From JAVZCJ01 sp964532175 (GTDB lineage: Archaea; Thermoproteota; Nitrososphaeria_A; Caldarchaeales; JAVZCJ01), in NCBI GenBank assembly GCA_964532175.1, contig CAZHGP010000012.1, forward strand, positions 1 to 32,536: a stretch of 32,536 nt of DNA, in the 5' to 3' direction. A program made the translations under genes and the position numbers. Position 1 is the stretch's first letter; each line of letters begins with the position of its first letter. Under the pieces are notes generated by a model, which was given only the letters and a program-made list of their open reading frames with translations, did no database searches and was not told where the DNA came from. Positions 24,441 to 32,512 of this stretch are shown one piece after another.

Positions 24441-25775
24441 TTATACCTTTTTTCCAAGAGGATAATACTTTGCTGCAATTAAGAATATAGCTAAAGCTAT
24501 TATTATTACGAGAGCTAAACCAATACGCATATTCCATACTACTTCAATAGGTTGCACTGCTCCAGGTGTGTATCCACTTAATCCAAAAATGAAAGCTGTA
24601 CTTGCACCTGTAAGAGCTAAAGCAAACCTATCAATAAATGTACGTGCACCATAGTATATTCCTTCCCTTCTTAAACCTGTTCTATTAGCATCCTCATCTA
24701 TTACATCTGGTATTAAAAGCTCTCTAGTAATTTGTACACCACTATTCACAGCACCAAAGAAAGCTGTTAATATAATGGCTTTTATTATAGAATCCGCCCA
24801 TATTGCAAGTACTAATAGTCCAGAAGCCACTAATATTGTAGAGAAGATTAATGTAAATCTAGAACCATATCGTATACATATTTTTCTCCATATTGGATAA
24901 AACAATATTGGGAAAATTATCATTGGTGCACCTATAATTGTTATATCACTAGTTTTTCCTCCAAGAAAATGTTGAACAATGAATGGTATCATTGCCTCAA
25001 GGACACTCCATATCCAACTTGTTGTTAAAATTAAGAAAGCTGCTGTTAGAAAAGATTTGTTTGTAAAAGTGATTTTAAAATATTCCTTAATAGGAAGTAC
25101 GGATTCCATCGAAGTTATTTCTTTCTCTTTACTTCCAAGAAGAGATAATAGGAATGATATCCCACCCATTAAACTTACTACTATTCCTACAAAAATCCAT
25201 CCTTGAAAAGTACCAAATTTTTCTGTAAAATATGTTATCAATTGAGGAACAAGTATTATTGTTATTATGATACCAATTGTTGCGAAAATTTGTCTATAAA
25301 CTGCAACTTCACTCCTATCTTTAATATCTTTATACATTTCAGGAAATAATGCATTCCATCCTACATCAACTAAAGTATAAACAAATTCGAAAATGAAAAT
25401 AACAATAATAAAGAATGTGAAAATACAAAGGTCTAAAGGATTAGATAAAGGTTTCCCTCCAGTTGGAGGAGACCATATCATTATAAATAATAAAATCATT
25501 ATTGGAGAGAATATAGAAATATAAGGTATCCTTCTTCCCCATTTGGTCCTTGTTTTATCAGAAATATATCCTGCAATCAAATCATTTATAGCATTCCAAA
25601 CACCATAAGTTGCCATAAATCCTATTCCAATTAAAACTGGATCAAGGAGAACAATTTCAGTATAAAAATATATTAAATATGTTCCTATAATAGCGAATAT
25701 TAAAGACTCTCCAAAAGCGCCTACTCCATATGCTATTTTACCGGTTTTTCCAGTAAATCTACCTATAATGGGCAA
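24441..25775 (-). CDS. GPH-family (melibiose-type) symporter of the MFS
   Basis: Membrane transporter of 444 residues with about twelve hydrophobic segments. The segment-2/3 loop NDLIAGYISDKTRTKWGRRIP, read here in two parts (NDLIAGYISDKT and RTKWGRRIP), is the hallmark of glycoside-pentoside-hexuronide:cation symporters. Such carriers usually take up sugars or glycosides with Na+ or H+. The start is TTG at 25775, 15 bases after the methyltransferase stop, so it is the third gene of an operon with the corrinoid protein and methyltransferase. That context suggests it brings in a methylated substrate, or removes the demethylated product, for that cassette; the nature of the compound is not visible. 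Another sugar permease of this genome lies at 1365-3108 but is of a different class. Confidence 0.9.
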   Translation of the reverse strand: MPIIGRFTGKTGKIAYGVGAFGESLIFAIIGTYLIYFYTEIVLLDPVLIGIGFMATYGVWNAINDLIAGYISDKTRTKWGRRIPYISIFSPIMILLFIMIWSPPTGGKPLSNPLDLCIFTFFIIVIFIFEFVYTLVDVGWNALFPEMYKDIKDRSEVAVYRQIFATIGIIITIILVPQLITYFTEKFGTFQGWIFVGIVVSLMGGISFLLSLLGSKEKEITSMESVLPIKEYFKITFTNKSFLTAAFLILTTSWIWSVLEAMIPFIVQHFLGGKTSDITIIGAPMIIFPILFYPIWRKICIRYGSRFTLIFSTILVASGLLVLAIWADSIIKAIILTAFFGAVNSGVQITRELLIPDVIDEDANRTGLRREGIYYGARTFIDRFALALTGASTAFIFGLSGYTPGAVQPIEVVWNMRIGLALVIIIALAIFLIAAKYYPLGKKV

Positions 25776-25790
25776 ACAAAATCAACTCTT

Positions 25791-26918
25791 TTATTTATAT
25801 CTTCCATATTTATCTCTTACTTCAGAAATTTTAAGCAAATTCTCTTCTGGAGTATTTGGACTTAATCCACATCCAGGACCAAGTGCAAAAGATATGCAAT
25901 TTTTTCCTAATTCTATTGAATTTTTTACCATTAATTCAACATCTTCAAGTGTTCCAGAAAAAAGTGGTCCAAGATGGTCAATTCCAGCACAAAGTGGAAT
26001 TTTATCTCCAAATTTTTTAACAGCTTTTTCTAATGGGTAAGTTGATCCTGGAGCATAAAATTGTAATTCATTTATAAGCTTAGTTTTTCCAAATTTTTCA
26101 TATATAAAATCTAGATCTGGATCCCAACTACAAACATGAGTTGTAATAGGAACATCTTTACCTATTCTTGACCTAACTTTATTTAAATATTCTAAATCTA
26201 ATGCAGCTAACCATTCTCTTAAATCCGGACTTAAAATAGATTTATCATATCCACTAAATCCCATACAAAAATTTGTAAAATTAATTGCTTCTACCATTTT
26301 ATATGCTACATCAACTGTCCATTCCATTAAAGGGCCTCTAACAATTCTTGTTAAAGTAGGAAGTAAATCTGAAAATATCATAATATCTCTCATTACTTCG
26401 GTCATTCCAATCGTTAAAGCTAAAGTTGCAGCAGGTCCAAGTATTCCTTGTCTTAAAAGAACTTTATTCCCAATTTTTTCTGCAACGATTTTCCATGCTT
26501 CAAATATTGCTTGTGCCCTTTTACATTTTCTAGGATCAAATTCATCAATATTTTTCTCGATTCTTTCTACTTTTTCAATAAATCTATCATAAACACTATG
26601 ATCTGGTTTATAACGCCATGGTTGAATCTTTGGTTGTACAACATGATCTAAAATTTCAACTTCAGCACCCAATATTTCATACATAACCCATTGATCAGTA
26701 TTCACACCTGTAATATCTACTCTAAATTTTTCAGCTACAGCTATGTGCCCCTTTGCTATAGCTTTTGCATCATAAATATATTCTCTTAAACTTTGTACAC
26801 CTGAATATTTCCAAGCTAAATAAACAGATTCTAACCATATTGGCATTTTATCTGGTTTTTCACCATTCAAATAAATTAAAGCTCTTTCAAGACCTGTAAT
26901 CTCATCCATATTTCTCAC
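25791..26918 (-). CDS. UroD-family corrinoid methyltransferase, MtaA/MtbA-like, with zinc site
   Basis: TIM-barrel protein of 375 residues related to uroporphyrinogen decarboxylase. It lacks the UroD N-terminal Arg motif and has instead a zinc site as in methylcobamide:coenzyme M methyltransferases: H261 and C263 (TTHVCSW) and C350 (GPGCGLSPNTPEEN). Such enzymes move a methyl group from a corrinoid protein to a thiol. The acceptor here could be coenzyme M or another thiol or pterin. The GTG at 26918 is two bases after a strong AAGGAGGT site; ATG 26909 is an alternative start eleven bases from it. It overlaps its upstream corrinoid-protein gene by 17 bases, so the two are partners. Confidence 0.9.
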   Translation of the reverse strand: MRNMDEITGLERALIYLNGEKPDKMPIWLESVYLAWKYSGVQSLREYIYDAKAIAKGHIAVAEKFRVDITGVNTDQWVMYEILGAEVEILDHVVQPKIQPWRYKPDHSVYDRFIEKVERIEKNIDEFDPRKCKRAQAIFEAWKIVAEKIGNKVLLRQGILGPAATLALTIGMTEVMRDIMIFSDLLPTLTRIVRGPLMEWTVDVAYKMVEAINFTNFCMGFSGYDKSILSPDLREWLAALDLEYLNKVRSRIGKDVPITTHVCSWDPDLDFIYEKFGKTKLINELQFYAPGSTYPLEKAVKKFGDKIPLCAGIDHLGPLFSGTLEDVELMVKNSIELGKNCISFALGPGCGLSPNTPEENLLKISEVRDKYGRYK

Positions 26919-27531
26919 GTACCTCCTTAATTAATTTATTTGCAATTTCTAAAGCAGTTTTAGGATCGTGAGCCCAACCATCTAATTCAAATTTTTTAGC
27001 TACATATGGATTGCCTTGTACTCCTCCTATTATAACCTTAACTCTATCTCTTAAATTATTATCTTTCAAGAATTTAATTATTTTCTCTATTTCAAATATT
27101 GCGTTTGTTAAAAATACTGAAAGCCCAATTAAGTGAGGCTTAAACTCTTTTATACCTTTTATAAAATCTTCTGCCATTAAATTTTCTCCTAAATCTTTAA
27201 CTTCAAAACCATCTGCAATATATAATACTTTTATAATATCTTTTCCTATATAATGCATAGAGCCTAATGTTCCTATTAATATTCTACCTTTATCCATCTT
27301 TTTAATTTTATCTTTTAAAATTTCATAACCCATATAAAAAGATGCCATTATTGCAGAAAGTTGCGGAAGTGCAAATTCTTTACCATATTTATTGCATGCA
27401 TCAAACATTGCTTTTCTTAAGCTATTAAGAATATTATTAGGATCAACTCCAATTGAAAGAAGGTATTTAATTTCTTTTTCTACTTCAAATGGTTTAAATT
27501 CCATAGCTAATTTATATATCTTATTTTCCAT
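26902..27531 (-). CDS. Corrinoid protein (MtbC-like), variant B12-binding motif
   Basis: Two-domain methyl carrier of 209 residues. The N-terminal helical cap has FALPQLSAIMASFYMGYEIL near residues 53-72. The Rossmann B12-binding domain (from about 82) carries GTLGSMHYIGKDI. The normal DxHxxG, in which His binds cobalt, is here S91-M-H93-Y-I-G96: the His is kept but the first Asp is Ser. That Asp normally hydrogen-bonds to the His, so the cobalt chemistry may be altered. Other motifs, IGLSVFLTNAIFE and VIIGGVQGNPYVAKKFELDGWAHDP, are standard. The ATG 27531 has a GGGTAAG site. First gene of the minus-strand cassette (corrinoid protein, methyltransferase, transporter); the plus-strand cassette starts 76 bases away. 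Confidence 0.92.
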   Translation of the reverse strand: MENKIYKLAMEFKPFEVEKEIKYLLSIGVDPNNILNSLRKAMFDACNKYGKEFALPQLSAIMASFYMGYEILKDKIKKMDKGRILIGTLGSMHYIGKDIIKVLYIADGFEVKDLGENLMAEDFIKGIKEFKPHLIGLSVFLTNAIFEIEKIIKFLKDNNLRDRVKVIIGGVQGNPYVAKKFELDGWAHDPKTALEIANKLIKEVREKYG

Positions 27532-27607
27532 TAATACTTACCCAATAATAATTTATTATATAAAAAATAGAATTTAAACTATTTAAACGTTATTATACAA
27601 CTTAAGA

Positions 27608-28720
27608 ATGATTATGAATGGTCAAAAAGAATGGGAGAAAAATAATGAGAGGTTCTTAGCAACTTTAAATCTTGAAGAAAGTGACAGAGTTCCAATTATG
27701 GATATAGTAAATAATGAAAAAATTAGAAAAATTGTTGAAACAAATGATCCACTTGAAACAAATGCAAGAGCATATAGTTATTTAGGAATAGATATAACTA
27801 GAGATTATTGGTGGCATACCGATTTTATGTGGTTTAAAAATAAATTTTTTGAATGGATGGATGTTTTAGGAATTAAAAAAGAAGGATGGGCTATTAAAAC
27901 AAAAGCAGGAACTACATGGATTGATAAAAGGCCTTTTAAAAACTTAGATGAGCTTAGCAATATGCTTCCTCCAGAACCAGATGAAAGTAAAATTGCAGAA
28001 TGGTTTATTCCATATCATAAAAAAACAATTGAAGGATACAAGAAGTATGGCATAGTATTTGTAGGGAATTTTGAAGGACCATTAACTGAAGCTTATATGT
28101 TTACAGGTTATGATTTATTCTTTCAAGCTATGTTTATGGCAAAAAATATAGTAAATAAACTTTTAGATGTTTTTGAAAAATGGATAATGATTAGACTCAA
28201 ACTTTGGGTAGAAGAGAATATGGGTGATGTAGTATTCTTAGGAGAAGATATAGCTTTTGATAAAGGATTAATTTTTTCTCCTAAATGGCTTAATGAAAAC
28301 TGGTTTCCAAGAATTAAACGTATAAGAGATTTTCTTTTTAATAAAAATATAAAAATGATATTTCATAGCGACGGAAACCTTTACCCAATACTAGATAAAT
28401 TAGTTTTTGATTTAAAAATAGATGCGTTACATCCGATAGATCCAACAGCAGGAATGAAGATAAATGAAGTTAAAGAAAAATATGGAGATTACATCGCTTT
28501 AATTGGTTATATAGATTGTAGTCATCTTTTACCATTTGGAACAATAAAAGAAATAATTGAAAAAGTAAAAGAAACATTATACATTGCAGCTCCAAGTAGT
28601 GGTTATATTTTAGGATCAAGTAGCGAGATACATGATGCTATACCTATAGAGAATGCAAAAGTTTTATATGAAACAGGAAGAAAATATGGTAAATATCCAA
28701 TTAAAAAGGTGATTACATAA
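27608..28720 (+). CDS. UroD-family methyltransferase without the zinc site
   Basis: TIM-barrel protein of 370 residues from the same superfamily as the minus-strand methyltransferase, but only distantly similar. The zinc HxC is replaced by H253-S-D255 (FHSDGN), and the last motif reads YILGSSSEIHDAIPIENA without the cysteine. The GNID signature of the superfamily is GYIDCSHLLPFGT here. This pattern fits substrate-side methyltransferases that take a methyl group, for example from an O-methyl compound, and give it to a corrinoid protein. This is an inference. The TAA stop overlaps by one base (TAATG) the start of a standard corrinoid protein, so the two work together. Start ATG 27608 or ATG 27614; no clear ribosome binding site. 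Confidence 0.85.
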   Translation: MIMNGQKEWEKNNERFLATLNLEESDRVPIMDIVNNEKIRKIVETNDPLETNARAYSYLGIDITRDYWWHTDFMWFKNKFFEWMDVLGIKKEGWAIKTKAGTTWIDKRPFKNLDELSNMLPPEPDESKIAEWFIPYHKKTIEGYKKYGIVFVGNFEGPLTEAYMFTGYDLFFQAMFMAKNIVNKLLDVFEKWIMIRLKLWVEENMGDVVFLGEDIAFDKGLIFSPKWLNENWFPRIKRIRDFLFNKNIKMIFHSDGNLYPILDKLVFDLKIDALHPIDPTAGMKINEVKEKYGDYIALIGYIDCSHLLPFGTIKEIIEKVKETLYIAAPSSGYILGSSSEIHDAIPIENAKVLYETGRKYGKYPIKKVIT

Positions 28721-29367
28721 TGCAAAATGATATATTAAAAGAAATACAGGAAGCTTTATTATCAATGGATATGGAAAAAACTTTAATGTTAACAAAAAGA
28801 GCTTTAGAGCAAGAGTTTGATCCTATAAAAATAATAGAAGATGGCCTTTCAAGTGGTATAAAGAGATTGGGGGAAATGTATGAGAATGGAGAAGCTTTTT
28901 TACCAGAACTTATAATGGGTGCTGAAATTATGAAAAGGGCCGTGGAAATTGTTAAACCTGAATTGGAAAAAAGAAAGGAAGAAAGAAAAAAGCTTGGAAG
29001 AGTTATGCTAGCTACAGTTGAAGGAGATGTGCATGATATAGGAAAAAATTTAGTAGCTCTTATGCTTTGGATTAATGGATTTGAAATAATAGATTTAGGT
29101 GTAGATATTCCAGCAAAAGAAATAATAGAAAAAATTAGAGAATTAAAACCTGATGTTTTAGGTTTATCAGCACTTCTTACAACTACATTATTAGAACAAA
29201 AAAGAGTTATAGAAGAATTAGAAAAAGCTGGATTAAGGAAAAATGTAAAAATAATTGTAGGAGGAGCTCCAGTTACTGAAGAATGGGCTAAAAAAATAGG
29301 AGCAGATGGTTATGCTTCAGATGCTGTTAAAGCTGTATATAAAGTAAAAGAGCTTTTAGAATTATGA
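28720..29367 (+). CDS. Corrinoid protein (MtbC-like), standard B12 motif
   Basis: Methyl-carrying cobalamin protein of 215 residues. Helical cap domain: RLGEMYENGEAFLPELIMGA near 49-68. B12 domain: D103-V-H105-D-I-G108 (EGDVHDIGKNL), with His105 expected as the lower cobalt ligand. Then DVLGLSALLTTTLLEQ and IVGGAPVTEEWAKKIGADGYASDA, both typical of MtaC, MtbC and MttC relatives. The start ATG overlaps the methyltransferase stop by one base. It would shuttle the methyl group between the upstream methyltransferase and a second methyltransferase, perhaps the zinc enzyme on the minus strand. Confidence 0.96.
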   Translation: MQNDILKEIQEALLSMDMEKTLMLTKRALEQEFDPIKIIEDGLSSGIKRLGEMYENGEAFLPELIMGAEIMKRAVEIVKPELEKRKEERKKLGRVMLATVEGDVHDIGKNLVALMLWINGFEIIDLGVDIPAKEIIEKIRELKPDVLGLSALLTTTLLEQKRVIEELEKAGLRKNVKIIVGGAPVTEEWAKKIGADGYASDAVKAVYKVKELLEL

Positions 29368-29377
29368 AGTTTTATTA

Positions 29378-29749
29378 TTAATCATTAATATGCGCCTTCC
29401 CAAAGTATTTTTCAATAGGATATTTTTCTTCATTTTTCTTAATCTTATTTAAAACAGCCTTTGTAATATCTATTTTTGCAATTTCACTCATACTTAATAA
29501 ATAAATAATTATATCTGCAATTTCTTCAGAAATTCTTATTTTAAATTCCTCTTTTTCCATTAATTTTTCTATTTCTTCAATTTTTCTCCATTGAAATATT
29601 TCCAATAATTCTGCAGCTTCAATACATATAGATTCTGCTAAATCTTTTAAATTATGATATTTTTCCCAATTCCTTTTTTTAATAAAAATTTTTACTTCTT
29701 CTTTTAATTCATTAATAGTTGTATTAATATCTTCTTTCATTTTTTCCAC
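29378..29749 (-). CDS. MazG-like nucleotide pyrophosphohydrolase
   Basis: All-alpha NTP pyrophosphohydrolase of the MazG/dCTPase type, 123 residues. The metal-binding acidic residues are E44 and E47 (CIEAAELLEIFQW) and E76 and D79 (SEEIADIIIYLLS), the usual ExxE and ExxD pair. Such enzymes cleave non-standard or excess (d)NTPs to monophosphate and pyrophosphate, limiting wrong nucleotides. A conserved Trp in the NWEKYHNLKDLAESI segment is also typical. Start GTG 29749 or ATG 29740; the GTGGA before the ATG may be its ribosome binding site. It is transcribed towards the corrinoid gene and away from herA. Confidence 0.92.
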   Translation of the reverse strand: MEKMKEDINTTINELKEEVKIFIKKRNWEKYHNLKDLAESICIEAAELLEIFQWRKIEEIEKLMEKEEFKIRISEEIADIIIYLLSMSEIAKIDITKAVLNKIKKNEEKYPIEKYFGKAHIND

Positions 29750-29854
29750 TTTATTTTTTATTTTTTAAAATTTTAATAAAAAGCTTATTAATATAAGTAT
29801 TGGTATTAAAAATAAAATTAATTTATAATAAATTTATTTCGGAGGTAGGATATA

Positions 29855-31336
29855 TTGAAGTTTATTGGTAGAATAGCTGATGGCTCTACAGAAACTTCTG
29901 CTAGAGTTATTTTATTAAAAGATTTAGAAAGGGAAATAACTACTGAAAATCTTGTTCTTATCAAAAATGGTGGTGATGAAAAACCATCAAATCAAATATT
30001 AGGTGTTCTTAGAGGTGGGTTAGGAAAGAATGAATTCCTCAGTCATACATCTTATAGGCCTGATGTTGCGTATATGAAATATGGTGGAGAACCATCTGGT
30101 GCAAGAGAAGTTTTTTCTTTCTTAATTAAACCAATAGGTGTTATTACTGATAATGGAATAGAACCAAACTTATCTATAATTCAACCAAGATCTCCAGTAT
30201 ATCTTTTGGAAGAAAAAGACAATCCTTTTAAATTAATAGTGAAGGGAGAAGATGTTATATGGACAAATGCATATTTAGAAGGGCATGAATCTTGGAAAAT
30301 ACCAGTAAAGAAATTCTTCATTCCTTATCATGTAGGTGTTTATGGAACTACTGGTAGTGGTAAATCTTGGTTTACACGTTATGTTCTCATACCATTATAC
30401 CTTAAATCTGGATATAAAGTACTTGTATTAGATTGGAGTGGTACTGATTATGCACCTTATTATCAAAATTCGGATAATGCTGAAGTTATAAAAATTACTG
30501 ATATAGCTTTAGATGAAGAATCGATTTTAAGTTATTTTGATGATAAAACTAATGGTTTTGGAAAAAATGAAAATGTTAAAGATGGTTTTGATGCATTTAT
30601 TGAAGGATGGGTTGAGAAAGTAAAAAGTGCTATTGAAATTTCAAAAAAAGAAGGGAAAGATCCGGCCGAAATTTTATATAATCAACTTAAGAATAAAGTC
30701 AATGAAGTTATTTCTAGTATAAGAAGAGATGATTGGAAAAATTCTGCTGAAAGAGCTAGTAAAAGAGTTTTTAGAAGGTTTAAACCTCAGGATTTAAAAC
30801 CAATAATGGGAACAATTAGTATAGAAGAAGTTATTAAAAAATTTGAAAATAAGAATTTAATTATTATAGATATGGGTGGAATACTAGCAGAAGCTAAACT
30901 TGGTTTTTTTCTCTCTTTTTCCAGATATCTTTATAGTTTAATGGAAATTGGGAAAAACTTAATGATAAGCATAATAATGGATGAAGCTCCTCAATATGCT
31001 CCTTGGGATCCAAAAGGTATTCAAAGTGAAGCAACCGAAATGATAAAAAATTTAGCTGCTTTAGGAAGGAAAAGAATGCTTAATTTAACTCTCATAGCTC
31101 AAGGAATAAAAGGAGAAATTGGAATAAATGCGGCTGTAAGAAGGAATTTAAATACGCACTTCTTTGGAAGAATACATCCATTAGATGCTGGAGGAGAAGG
31201 TGGCGCTTCAGAGTGGTTATCACCTTACGATATTACATCAGACCAATTGCTCCAACTTAAGCCTGGAAGATTTTATTTTTCAGGAGCCATGAATGTATCG
31301 CCAGTTCCATTGCTTATAACATACAAAATTGAGTGA
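29855..31336 (+). CDS. herA: HerA DNA-end-processing helicase/translocase
   Basis: Hexameric DNA pump of the FtsK/HerA class which, with the NurA nuclease, resects double-strand breaks. N-terminal HAS-barrel in residues 1 to about 130 (IGRIADGSTETSARV). Walker A GTTGSGKS at 164-171, Walker B ISIIMDEAPQ with D376-E377, sensor and arginine-finger region AAVRRNLNTHFFG near 423-435. A helical insertion between residues 230 and 310 is usual. The 493 residues match archaeal HerA. The start is TTG at 29855 with a GGAGG site eight or so bases ahead. nurA overlaps its end by four bases. In many archaea mre11 and rad50 lie nearby; none is seen upstream here. Confidence 0.95.
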   Translation: MKFIGRIADGSTETSARVILLKDLEREITTENLVLIKNGGDEKPSNQILGVLRGGLGKNEFLSHTSYRPDVAYMKYGGEPSGAREVFSFLIKPIGVITDNGIEPNLSIIQPRSPVYLLEEKDNPFKLIVKGEDVIWTNAYLEGHESWKIPVKKFFIPYHVGVYGTTGSGKSWFTRYVLIPLYLKSGYKVLVLDWSGTDYAPYYQNSDNAEVIKITDIALDEESILSYFDDKTNGFGKNENVKDGFDAFIEGWVEKVKSAIEISKKEGKDPAEILYNQLKNKVNEVISSIRRDDWKNSAERASKRVFRRFKPQDLKPIMGTISIEEVIKKFENKNLIIIDMGGILAEAKLGFFLSFSRYLYSLMEIGKNLMISIIMDEAPQYAPWDPKGIQSEATEMIKNLAALGRKRMLNLTLIAQGIKGEIGINAAVRRNLNTHFFGRIHPLDAGGEGGASEWLSPYDITSDQLLQLKPGRFYFSGAMNVSPVPLLITYKIE

Positions 31337-32511
31337 GAACAATGGCTGAAGAATTAATAGAATGGATTAAGCTTCCACAAGATCTTCAACATCGTTTCTT
31401 TGAATTAACTGAACAAGAAGCAAATAGATTAGTAGAAGACATTCAAAAAATGGATCTACAACTTAAAGAATTAAGTAAAGAGCTTCAACCATATATTCAT
31501 AAAATTCCGACATCGGATAAGACTTCAATCGTCGCTGCTATTGATGGTTCAAGATCACCAAGATTAAGTGAAAGACTAGGAATAAGATATGGTGTATTTT
31601 CAGCTGGCGCAATTTTTTTAAAAGGTATTGAAAAAAGGAAAGAAGATTTTAGAGCTGGAGTTTTTAAAAGAAAACAAGCATTTTCACCAGATAAAAGTAA
31701 GTTTTTCTTTAATCTATTAACAACTTATGCTGAAAGAAAATTAGCTTTAGAAGTTCTAGGAAATTGTGATTTATTAATCTTAGATGGAAGTTTTTATGGT
31801 TTTGTTTATGGTGCTCATTCAATGAAAAAATCAGGTCTATATGGTGATTATGAGGATAAAGTCTTAAAAGAAGTTTTTGAAGCAACAGAATTATTAAGAA
31901 AGAGTGGGAAAGTAATAAGTGTAATAAAAAGGAGTCATACTAAAGCAATAGGAGGCTACCTTGCAATGAAAGATAGAGAAAACCCATTCAAAACAATGAT
32001 AGATAAACTTATACTTTCAACATTTATGCCTAAAAGAACTTTCTTTAATTATCAAGAACTTATAGGTGATAAATTAGTTCAAATATATACAAGTTACGCA
32101 ATCTTAGCATCTTTGGGTTGGTCTGAAGGTGACTTAATGGAAGAAGCTGAAAAAAGGACCTTTAGACCATTTGAAATTTTAGGACTTGATAAAGAAGGAT
32201 TTAAGAAAATGAGAAGAATTCAAGTTAGATTTTATGAAAGTATGCCACCATGCGAAATCGAATATCCATCTTCTTTAAATGAAGAAAAGCTTTTGGAAAT
32301 ATTCGGTCAAGAAAATTTCTTTAATGAAGCTACAAATCTACCCCTAGCTTTAGATTTAGTAGATAACATGGTAAGTTTACCATCAAGATTTACAGAAGAA
32401 TTTACTTCAGAAGTTGAAGGAAGAGTTTTAGAAATGATAATTAAAAATCAAGGTAATAAAGAAATGGTAAAAACTTTCTTTACATTATTGAATCCGCAAA
32501 AACAATATTGA
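31333..32511 (+). CDS. nurA: NurA 5'-3' nuclease
   Basis: Partner nuclease of HerA, 392 residues. The RNase H-like NurA domain opens with VAAIDGSRSPRL (metal-binding D71) near residue 70. A second metal-site segment is LLILDGSFYG (D151). RKSGKVISVIKRSHTKAI and the late SLPSRFTEEFTSEVEGR region are also typical. The N-terminal helix-rich part (1-65) probably contacts HerA. The GTG start at 31333 overlaps the herA stop as GTGA; ATG 31342 preceded by GTGAGA is an equally good choice. The tight overlap means coupled expression, so the complex is made together. The 32512-32536 tail is too short to show whether another operon member follows. Confidence 0.95.
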   Translation: MRTMAEELIEWIKLPQDLQHRFFELTEQEANRLVEDIQKMDLQLKELSKELQPYIHKIPTSDKTSIVAAIDGSRSPRLSERLGIRYGVFSAGAIFLKGIEKRKEDFRAGVFKRKQAFSPDKSKFFFNLLTTYAERKLALEVLGNCDLLILDGSFYGFVYGAHSMKKSGLYGDYEDKVLKEVFEATELLRKSGKVISVIKRSHTKAIGGYLAMKDRENPFKTMIDKLILSTFMPKRTFFNYQELIGDKLVQIYTSYAILASLGWSEGDLMEEAEKRTFRPFEILGLDKEGFKKMRRIQVRFYESMPPCEIEYPSSLNEEKLLEIFGQENFFNEATNLPLALDLVDNMVSLPSRFTEEFTSEVEGRVLEMIIKNQGNKEMVKTFFTLLNPQKQY

Positions 32512-32512
32512 C

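Noticed and set aside
25791..28720. Methyltransferase genes as heme-pathway uroporphyrinogen decarboxylases
   Set aside because: Both lack the UroD N-terminal Arg signature, both stand beside corrinoid proteins, and one has the MtaA/MtbA zinc site.
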